5,283 nucleotides of DNA from Acidobacteriota bacterium. GTDB taxonomy: Bacteria; Acidobacteriota; Terriglobia; Acidiferrales; UBA7541. The stretch covers positions 1 to 5,283 of the forward strand of contig QHYO01000471.1 of NCBI GenBank assembly GCA_003224135.1, in the 5' to 3' direction. The notes under the pieces were generated by a model. It saw only the letters and a list, made by a program, of their open reading frames with translations. It did no database searches and was not told the DNA's origin. A program made the position numbers and the translations under genes. Shown piece by piece: positions 1-4,734 of this stretch; position 1 is the first letter of the stretch; every line of letters begins with the position of its first letter.

Positions 1-93
1 GGCTTCAGCCGTGAGGAATCTGCTTTCCCAAGCTGGAGGATCCCACCCTTTCTCATCTTGGCTGACGCTCTTTTATCCCTCCGGCAGACTGAT
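1..93. repeat. Long direct repeat unit A, copy 1
   Basis: This unit is repeated at 289-382. The two copies are identical except for one extra T in the second (CTTTCCC against CTTTTCCC). The left end starts inside the CGGC-TTCA-GCCG hairpin, so the true boundary of the copy probably lies outside the window. The unit contains GTGAGGAATCTGCTTT, which is the right half of the ATTCC/GGAAT stem-loop seen complete at 279-307. No coding signal is visible. Both copies are followed shortly by an 89-nt three-hairpin element, so the visible duplication as a whole spans 1-194 and 289-486. The near identity points to a recent duplication. Confidence 0.85.
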
Positions 94-105
94 TCCCTCA
101 CCGCC

Positions 106-194
106 CAGCCCCGTTCAGGGGCGAAATAACGACAGCCCGGCACGTAAGTGCCGGGTCAGCAAGGGATCGAGACTCCGCGCGCCCCGCGCGCCAC
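106..194. repeat. 89-nt three-hairpin element, copy 1 of 4
   Basis: This is a non-coding element made of three consecutive inverted repeats. First comes a small CCCC-GTTCA-GGGG hairpin. Next is a perfect 8-bp stem CCCGGCAC closed by the loop GTAA, a GNRA-type tetraloop if transcribed. Last is a 6-bp GCGCGC stem with the triloop CCC. The other copies are at 398-486, 741-829 and 1213-1301, all exactly 89 nt. This copy differs from the others at GGGGCGAAAT (GGGGCGGAAT elsewhere) and ACGACAG (ACGATAG elsewhere). It resembles REP or MITE-like intergenic elements. Its mobility and function are unknown. Confidence 0.85.
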
Positions 195-217
195 ACTCAC
201 GCCGTGCTTTTGGGTGG

Positions 218-238
218 CGCAGCGCTTCCAGCGCTGCG
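218..238. repeat. Perfect 8-bp hairpin
   Basis: An 8-bp inverted repeat CGCAGCGC / GCGCTGCG is separated by the 5-nt loop TTCCA. It lies in the 94-nt spacer between copy 1 of the 89-nt element and the next ATTCC/GGAAT stem-loop. It shares the short pyrimidine-rich TTC-type loop of several other hairpins in this region. No T-tract follows on either side, so it is not a convincing intrinsic terminator. Confidence 0.7.
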
Positions 239-278
239 ATTCAGCGTATGTGACCAACCACTCTATCTCACTCTTGTC

Positions 279-307
279 ATTCCGAACCGGCTTCAGCCGT
301 GAGGAAT
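279..307. repeat. ATTCC/GGAAT stem-loop, variant with CGGC-TTCA-GCCG interior
   Basis: The outer arms ATTCC (279-283) and GGAAT (303-307) enclose an inner hairpin CGGC-TTCA-GCCG (288-299). The same outer frame, followed by CTGCTTT, occurs at 664-684 and 1075-1150 with different interiors. A partial copy opens the window at 1-19. This family of short intergenic stem-loops is a type seen scattered through several environmental bacterial phyla, including Acidobacteria (from general knowledge, not from a search). Confidence 0.75.
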
Positions 308-382
308 CTGCTTTTCCCAAGCTGGAGGATCCCACCCTTTCTCATCTTGGCTGACGCTCTTTTATCCCTCCGGCAGACTGAT
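289..382. repeat. Long direct repeat unit A, copy 2
   Basis: This is the second copy of the unit at 1-93, matching it throughout apart from a single inserted T. The spacer from here to the following 89-nt element (383-397) differs from that of copy 1, so similarity breaks for about 15 nt and then resumes. The first part overlaps the stem-loop at 279-307. Confidence 0.85.
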
Positions 383-397
383 CCAAACTACCACCAC

Positions 398-486
398 CAG
401 CCCCGTTCAGGGGCGGAATAACGATAGCCCGGCACGTAAGTGCCGGGTCAGCAAGGGATCGAGACTCCGCGCGCCCCGCGCGCCAC
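398..486. repeat. 89-nt three-hairpin element, copy 2 of 4
   Basis: The three hairpins are the same as in the copy at 106-194, including the triloop CCC between the GCGCGC arms and the GATCGAGACT linker. It is closer to copy 1 than to the two right-hand copies, which carry TTC in that loop. This fits a history in which pairs of blocks were duplicated separately. It is followed directly by the ~172-nt block at 488. Confidence 0.85.
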
Positions 487-487
487 T

Positions 488-660
488 CTGCGAATGTTTG
501 TGTAGGGGCGGACGTCTCGTCCGCCCAGGCCGAGCGCAAGCTCGGCAGCACCCTAACGGCTGCTCAAGAGGACGTCACGACTCGGGAAGGACTCGACTGC
601 GTAGGACGCGATTGGGAAGGGCACGACTTTCAGTCGTGCCGCCAAGCCCTTTTAACCTTT
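488..660. repeat. Unit C, multi-hairpin block, copy 1
   Basis: This block is shared with 901-1071. It contains three perfect hairpins. One is a 9-bp stem GGGCGGACG with triloop TCT (506-526). The second is a 7-bp stem GCCGAGC with loop GCAA, again a GNRA type (529-546). The third is a 9-bp stem GGCACGACT with triloop TTC (620-640). Between them lies a stretch shared with copy 2, CAAGAGGACGTCACGACTCG, followed by diverged sequence in which GGGAAGG and ACTCGA words recur. No ribosome binding site or coding bias is visible. Open frames crossing it are by-products of repetitive GC-rich DNA. Confidence 0.75.
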
Positions 661-663
661 GCC

Positions 664-684
664 ATTCCGAGCGAAGCGAGGAAT
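664..684. repeat. ATTCC/GGAAT stem-loop, minimal variant
   Basis: This is the shortest form of the family. The arms ATTCC and GGAAT enclose GAGCGAAGCGAG, in which GC pairs with GC around a GAA loop and flanking GA/GA positions could form tandem sheared G-A pairs in RNA. It is followed by CTGCTTT, as in the other copies. It links unit C to a segment (about 708-740) that recurs at about 1180-1212 before another 89-nt element. Confidence 0.75.
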
Positions 685-740
685 CTGCTTTTCTCCGCAC
701 CCACTATGCCAGCCGCAACTCAGAAATTCGAACACCACCC

Positions 741-829
741 CAGCCCCGTTCAGGGGCGGAATAACGATAGCCCGGCACGTAAGTGCCGGGTCAGCCACGG
801 ATCGAGGCCACGCGCGCTTCGCGCGCCAC
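741..829. repeat. 89-nt three-hairpin element, copy 3 of 4
   Basis: It has the same architecture and length as the other copies. Here the loop between the GCGCGC arms is TTC and the linker reads GATCGAGGCCAC. The 8-bp CCCGGCAC/GTGCCGGG stem with GTAA loop is intact. It is preceded by AGCCGCAACTCAGAAAT and CGAACACCACC, which also precede copy 4, so the repeated unit on this side extends well upstream of the 89 nt. Confidence 0.85.
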
Positions 830-876
830 ACGGGGCGTCGGACCAGCACCTGCCAATTCAATCATCCCGAGCAAAA

Positions 877-901
877 GGACGATCCGCTTCGCGATCCGTC
901 C
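877..901. repeat. Imperfect hairpin in the spacer before unit C copy 2
   Basis: The arms GGACG (877-881) and CGTCC (897-901) pair, and an inner CGC-TTC-GCG hairpin (885-893) is separated from them by a symmetric ATC/ATC internal loop. It lies in the 71-nt stretch (830-900) that is not shared with the other repeat block. Its last base coincides with the start of unit C copy 2. No function can be assigned. Confidence 0.5.
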
Positions 902-1071
902 TGCGAGTGTTTGTGTAGGGGCGGACGTCTCGTCCGCCCAGGCCGAGCGAAGCTCGGCAGCATCTTCCAGCCGTGCAAGAGGACGTCACGACTCGGGAAT
1001 TGTGTCGACTGGGAAGGACTCGATTGGGCTGAGCACGACTTCAGCCGGGCCACCAAGACCCTTTAACCCTT
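901..1071. repeat. Unit C, multi-hairpin block, copy 2
   Basis: This is the second copy of the block at 488-660. The 9-bp GGGCGGACG stem (919-939) is intact. The GCCGAGC stem (942-958) is intact but its loop is GAA instead of GCAA. The third hairpin has decayed: GAGCACGACTTCAGCCGGGCC no longer pairs fully. The middle carries substitutions and small indels relative to copy 1, so this duplication is older than that of unit A. It is followed by the expanded stem-loop at 1075-1150. Confidence 0.75.
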
Positions 1072-1074
1072 GTC

Positions 1075-1150
1075 ATTCCGAGTCGCTCGCAGGCGCGCTC
1101 GCGCGCGCCGAGGCTTGCCCTGAGCGAAGTCGAAGGGACGTGCGAGGAAT
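1075..1150. repeat. ATTCC/GGAAT stem-loop expanded by nested hairpins
   Basis: The outer arms ATTCC (1075-1079) and GGAAT (1146-1150) are the same as in the 21-nt version at 664-684, but the interior has grown to 66 nt. Inside are a second stem CTCGCA (1086-1091) with TGCGAG (1141-1146), a perfect 7-bp hairpin GGCGCGC-TCGC-GCGCGCC (1092-1109), and a third motif CCCTGAGCGAAGTCGAAGGG (1118-1137) whose ends CCCT/AGGG pair. That last motif is itself a common short intergenic repeat in several phyla (general knowledge). The whole could fold as a three-way junction. It looks like one repeat inserted in, or recombined into, another. Confidence 0.7.
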
Positions 1151-1212
1151 CTGCTTTCCCTCTACCTGCTATCCATGCATCCAGCCGCAACTCAGAAATC
1201 CGAACACCACCC

Positions 1213-1301
1213 CAGCCCCGTTCAGGGGCGGAATAACGATAGCCCGGCACGTAACTGCCGGGTCAGCCACGGATCGAGACCCCGCGCGCTTCGCGCGCCA
1301 C
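1213..1301. repeat. 89-nt three-hairpin element, copy 4 of 4
   Basis: It has the same length and architecture as the other copies, with the TTC loop between the GCGCGC arms as in copy 3. One change breaks the pattern: the central stem reads CCCGGCAC-GTAA-CTGCCGGG, so the pair closing the tetraloop becomes a C-C mismatch while the other seven pairs stay intact. This is the last repeat before the single-copy leader of the HD-Hsp90-like gene. It ends about 70 nt before the predicted promoter. Confidence 0.85.
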
Positions 1302-1373
1302 TATTCAACCTGGATCAGCCTGACGTGATAACAACAATGACGGCTCCGCTCGCCACTCGCGCAGGGCACCCCC

Positions 1374-1402
1374 TTGACTCTCCAAGCCACCTCAAGCACA
1401 AT
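1374..1402 (+). promoter_or_regulatory. Candidate sigma-70-type promoter of the HD-Hsp90-like gene
   Basis: TTGACT (1374-1379, five of six consensus bases) is followed after exactly 17 nt by CACAAT (1397-1402, four of six consensus bases). Transcription would begin near 1409 and give a 5' untranslated leader of about 90 nt before the ATG at 1499. The stretch 1302-1373 between the last repeat and this site shows nothing else recognisable. No clear operator palindrome is seen. The call rests on two hexamers and their spacing only. Confidence 0.4.
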
Positions 1403-1488
1403 GCATCTTACTTCCCTGCCCGAACCTACCGGAGTTTTCTGTGTCGTGCGTCCATAGTGCGCTAACCCAAGGCTTTGTCCTCAGATTT

Positions 1489-1498
1489 GGAGTGCAGA
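1489..1498 (+). promoter_or_regulatory. Ribosome binding site deciding the ATG 1499 start
   Basis: GGAG (1489-1492) sits 6 nt before the ATG at 1499. The alternative upstream start, TTG at 1475, has only AAGG 2 nt in front of it, which is too close. The ATG is therefore preferred. The sequence GAGTGCAGA directly before this ATG resembles GAGTGCAAG directly before the ATG at 4154 of the next gene. Confidence 0.65.
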
Positions 1499-4042
1499 AT
1501 GAGCGCGGAACTTAGCACTAACGCGGAACGCCTAGCTGACAGCAGCAGGACCTTGCCGAACTTCAAGAACGTATCACTCCCTGGGATCAAGGACCAGATT
1601 GCGGAGATCCTCCGTCTTATTGGCCGGGACGGAATATTCTCCACGTATACCATTCATGACATCACCCACATCGATGCGATGCTTGGCATGCTGGACTGGC
1701 TTGTGCCCGAGTCAACCAAGGGCGCTATGAGCCCGGTGGACTGGCTGCTAACGGTGCTCGCTATCTACCTCCATGACCTCGGCATGGTAACCACATCGCA
1801 GGAATACGATGGCAGACTGGAAAATTCCGAATTCGTCTCGTGGCGGGAAAGCCTCGACAAGTCCAGCGATGGCAGAGAATATCTTGCCCGAACAAACCGG
1901 ATGGATTCGGAGGAAAAGGAGAGCTTCTTCTTTCAAGAATTTATTCGCAAGGGGCATGCTCAACGAATTCGCGAGTGGGTGACAGGCCGTCACACCAGAA
2001 AATGGGGGCCACATGTCCAACCCATTGCAAACCGAGTGGCAGAACTGCTGCAGGGTACTCCCCCCAGATTTCGCGACTATCTTGCAATAACATGCGAGAG
2101 CCACCATAGCGCAGACCTCGATAAATTGGACAGATATCCAATCGTGGCTAGGCTTGGTAACCATCCCAATGAGGTAGCAAACGTCCAGTACTCCGCGATC
2201 CTTCTTCGAACAACAGACCTCCTACATGTAACTAAAGATCGCACGCCGTCCGTGATGTATCAAACAGTGCGATTTTCAGACCCCAAATCGGTGCAGGAGT
2301 GGGATAAGCAACTGGGTACATTTGCAGTTGGACCCAGGGGGCGAAAGCTGATTGAGGCTGATCCTGAAACAGCTGTTATCGTGATCAACGCCGACTTCAC
2401 GGAAGAGCGGCCGCTATTTTCTCTGCAAGAGTACGTTGCGTACGCGGACAGTGAAGTTCGGCAGTCCAAGCGATGGCTCGACAAAAGCCAGGAAATTGTC
2501 GACGCAAAAGAATATAGGTTTCCCTGGCACAAAATTGAGGGGGACGTCCGTCTAGAGGGTGTTCCGCCACAATCGATGAGGTTCGAGCTGGATCGCGGAC
2601 AATTGTTGGACCTGCTAGTCGGCCACACGATTTACAACGAGCCCACGGTTGCAATCCGAGAGCTCCTGCAAAACGGAATTGACGCAGTCCGCTACCAAGC
2701 GCACATTACCGCCCGAAGAGCCGACTCGGAAAACGGGGAAGTCCCCCCTCCCGGAAAAGTCGTCATTCGCTGGAATCCCGCCAATCGGCTTCTCGTCGTC
2801 CAGGATGACGGTGTCGGCATGGACCGTGACGTAATCAAACATCATCTGATGAACGTCGGCTCGTCTTATTACAACACCCCGCAGTTTGAGGCTGAGCACG
2901 GTGACTTCGTCCCAATTTCGCGATTCGGCATCGGCATCCTAACCTGCTTCATGGTATCCGACGACATCGAGATAGTCACTTTTAAAGACAACCATGGGCA
3001 TCGCATCCGGATGACTTCGGTAAAATCGACATATCTCTTACGTGAGCTCGAGCCCGGTGATCGGCTGTTGGAAGGCCTTGAGCCCCACGGGACTCGGGTA
3101 ACGTTGCGCTTGCGCGATACTGTGGATCTGTCCAAGAGGACAGTTCTTGACATCATAAGACATTGGGTAATCCTCCCTCAGTGCGTGGTGGAGTATCAGG
3201 AGGAAGGACGAGATCCGATCAAGATCGGATTTGCTTGCGTCGCAGATGCCCTCCGCCAGGATCATTTTGCTTCCAAGGAAGAAATATCATGGCACGCACC
3301 CAAGGTAGAGGTCGTAGTGAAGGCTCGGCAGGGACGCGAAGGTCCCAACAAACCAGAATCGGGCCTATATGAGCTGGCTTTTGCAGTTCATTCTGGATAC
3401 TTTCCAGAGAAATCATTTGCTCAGCGCGTAGCCTCTTCGATACCGAAAGTATGCGTCGAGGGCATTCGCGTTTCTGAGAATCTACCTGGCTTTGAAGGCA
3501 GGGGAGAGGGGGACATTAGTGGGTTGCTGGCAGTTCGAGGATCGCGGAAGTTCCGCACCACTGTTTCTCGCGCTGGACTGGAGATTGATGACGAATACAA
3601 GCGGGTCGCTAGGATATGCGCGGACATGCTCTTCGAGCATGTGTCCGATGAAGGAAAACGCATCTCGAGCAAGCTAGGGAGGCCTCTCTCTCAGGCGGCG
3701 AGCGGTTGCCAGTACCTTATACAGCAGTTGTGGAGAGCCGGTATCGCGAATGACGCTGATAGCATCGCGTACGTAACTCATCTCGCGGGGGCGCAACCGT
3801 CCATCGTTGTTGAGCGCGTGGAGACCTCCTCTGAAAAGCCCACAACAACTCGAGAACTGGTTTCGCCCGAGCAGCTTGCCAACATTCCCGAATTCTGGAC
3901 CATTGAATCGCGTTCGGTTGATTCGCTAGGCACAATCTCGCGGGACCTAGGCCGCGAGTTGAGCTTAAATGAATTTTTACTTGCGCTCGCTCCTGACGTC
4001 ACGCAACTGCGATATTCACCTCTTATTCCAGACGCCCACTGA
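1499..4042 (+). CDS. HD phosphohydrolase-like domain fused to Hsp90-type GHKL ATPase
   Basis: An 847-residue cytosolic protein with no signal peptide or membrane segment; numbering is from ATG 1499. Residues ~35-245 form a divergent HD domain: YTIHDITH (H53, H57), YLHD (H92-D93), then H153, H202-H203 and D240 in RTTDLLH, the order expected for the metal ligands of HD phosphohydrolases. Residues ~355-540 are an Hsp90-like ATPase: N box E388-N392-D395 in IRELLQNGIDA, DDGVGM at 436-441, SRFGIGILTCFM from 474, and HGT at 530-532. Residues ~545-710 resemble the Hsp90 middle domain; R691 in TTVSRAGLE may match the HtpG catalytic arginine. The last ~135 residues are unrecognised, and a canonical Hsp90 dimerisation domain is not evident. 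The inferred role is an ATP-regulated phosphohydrolase acting on nucleotides or another phosphoester, possibly a defence effector. The domain calls are firm; substrate and role are unknown. A TTG at 1475 would add 8 residues. Confidence 0.85.
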   Translation: MSAELSTNAERLADSSRTLPNFKNVSLPGIKDQIAEILRLIGRDGIFSTYTIHDITHIDAMLGMLDWLVPESTKGAMSPVDWLLTVLAIYLHDLGMVTTSQEYDGRLENSEFVSWRESLDKSSDGREYLARTNRMDSEEKESFFFQEFIRKGHAQRIREWVTGRHTRKWGPHVQPIANRVAELLQGTPPRFRDYLAITCESHHSADLDKLDRYPIVARLGNHPNEVANVQYSAILLRTTDLLHVTKDRTPSVMYQTVRFSDPKSVQEWDKQLGTFAVGPRGRKLIEADPETAVIVINADFTEERPLFSLQEYVAYADSEVRQSKRWLDKSQEIVDAKEYRFPWHKIEGDVRLEGVPPQSMRFELDRGQLLDLLVGHTIYNEPTVAIRELLQNGIDAVRYQAHITARRADSENGEVPPPGKVVIRWNPANRLLVVQDDGVGMDRDVIKHHLMNVGSSYYNTPQFEAEHGDFVPISRFGIGILTCFMVSDDIEIVTFKDNHGHRIRMTSVKSTYLLRELEPGDRLLEGLEPHGTRVTLRLRDTVDLSKRTVLDIIRHWVILPQCVVEYQEEGRDPIKIGFACVADALRQDHFASKEEISWHAPKVEVVVKARQGREGPNKPESGLYELAFAVHSGYFPEKSFAQRVASSIPKVCVEGIRVSENLPGFEGRGEGDISGLLAVRGSRKFRTTVSRAGLEIDDEYKRVARICADMLFEHVSDEGKRISSKLGRPLSQAASGCQYLIQQLWRAGIANDADSIAYVTHLAGAQPSIVVERVETSSEKPTTTRELVSPEQLANIPEFWTIESRSVDSLGTISRDLGRELSLNEFLLALAPDVTQLRYSPLIPDAH

Positions 4043-4153
4043 TCGCGCCATTCGGTTGTAGCGTGGCATTATCCCGAGCGCGTGGAGTTTAGTCGACAAC
4101 ACCAACAGACCGCGATCAAGTGGGTACTGGGATCGAGTCCCTGCGAGTGCAAG

Positions 4154-4663
4154 ATGAATATCACACAGATCGCCACAGACGAGTTTTACCGCGTGCTAAC
4201 AGCAGCAATTCGCAAGTCCGAAACGTCTTCGCCATACCAGAGGGAAGAGTTGAATCTGGACATAGGCCTAGAATCGGCCCCACTCTTGGGCGATGACCAG
4301 CGGGTCATGGCGATCACTACTCGGATGGGATCAATTCTGCAAGCCGGCAGCGATCTGCTTCGGATGTGGCAAACAATCCGCACAGCCGCCGTGCAGCTAG
4401 CGAAGAACGGCGCTGTGCAACCAATGATGTGTGCCCTGCGAATCGCAAGCGCGTTTAATTCCACCTTGTGGCAGCGGGACCCGGTTGGGTACCGCCAAGA
4501 CAGCTACTCGACCTGGCGCAGCCAGATATCCGAGTTTAGAGACATCCTCGGCGATTTGGGCATCAAAGACGAGCTGCCGACAGACTTACATGATCGGATT
4601 AGCCGCGAGGTTATATTTGACGCAAGCAGTTTTTGGCGCGATTGGGACCGAAGGGATTCGTAG
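4154..4663 (+). CDS. Unrecognised small helical protein downstream of the HD-Hsp90-like gene
   Basis: A 169-residue protein I cannot assign to a family. It looks soluble and mostly helical, with no signal peptide, membrane segment or cysteine cluster. A helical core spans about 47-106 (DDQRVMAITTRMGSILQAGS onward). The C-terminal half has several tryptophans (W106, W121, W161, W164) and ends in a charged FWRDWDRRDS tail. No catalytic motif stands out. ATG 4154 is preferred because GAG (4145-4147) lies 6 nt upstream in a context like that of the preceding gene. GTG 4082 would add 24 residues with weak initiation signals. It lies 111 nt after the HD-Hsp90-like gene on the same strand, with no clear terminator between, so co-transcription is plausible. 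It may be a partner, regulator or immunity-like protein of that gene, but this is inferred from position only. Confidence 0.65.
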   Translation: MNITQIATDEFYRVLTAAIRKSETSSPYQREELNLDIGLESAPLLGDDQRVMAITTRMGSILQAGSDLLRMWQTIRTAAVQLAKNGAVQPMMCALRIASAFNSTLWQRDPVGYRQDSYSTWRSQISEFRDILGDLGIKDELPTDLHDRISREVIFDASSFWRDWDRRDS

Positions 4664-4734
4664 GCGGGTGCCGGATCGCTCATTTTCCAGAGACTGCCCG
4701 TCAAACCTGTCAATCGCCGACCACGGAACGCACC

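Noticed and set aside
106..1301. CRISPR array
   Set aside because: The repeated unit is 89 nt, and the intervals between copies are 203, 254 and 383 nt and are themselves partly repeated. No short uniform repeat-spacer pattern or cas gene is present.
659..1328. Overlapping open frames of 135 and 181 codons within the repeat region on the plus strand
   Set aside because: They run through hairpin repeats in several frames, have no ribosome binding site, and their peptides are repeated low-complexity translations (for example TTPAPFRGGITIARHV appearing more than once). They are by-products of GC-rich repeats without stops.
1401..1457. Short leader peptide frame (18 codons from ATG 1401)
   Set aside because: It starts at or before the expected transcription start of the predicted promoter and has no clear ribosome binding site or attenuator structure after it.
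1748..2164. Antisense open frame of 138 codons opposite the HD domain
   Set aside because: It is a shadow of the strongly supported plus-strand gene, with no recognisable protein features.
3213..3230. Perfect inverted repeat ATCCGATC-AA-GATCGGAT
   Set aside because: It lies inside the HD-Hsp90-like coding region, where it encodes an ordinary DPIKI stretch. No regulatory context is visible, so chance is the simplest explanation.
4124..4153. tRNA T-arm-like sequence (GGGATCGAGTCCCTGCGAG) just before the small gene, suggesting a tRNA fragment or integration site
   Set aside because: No anticodon arm, D arm or matching acceptor strand is found upstream, the T-stem is imperfect, and no integrase or second att-like copy is seen in the window.
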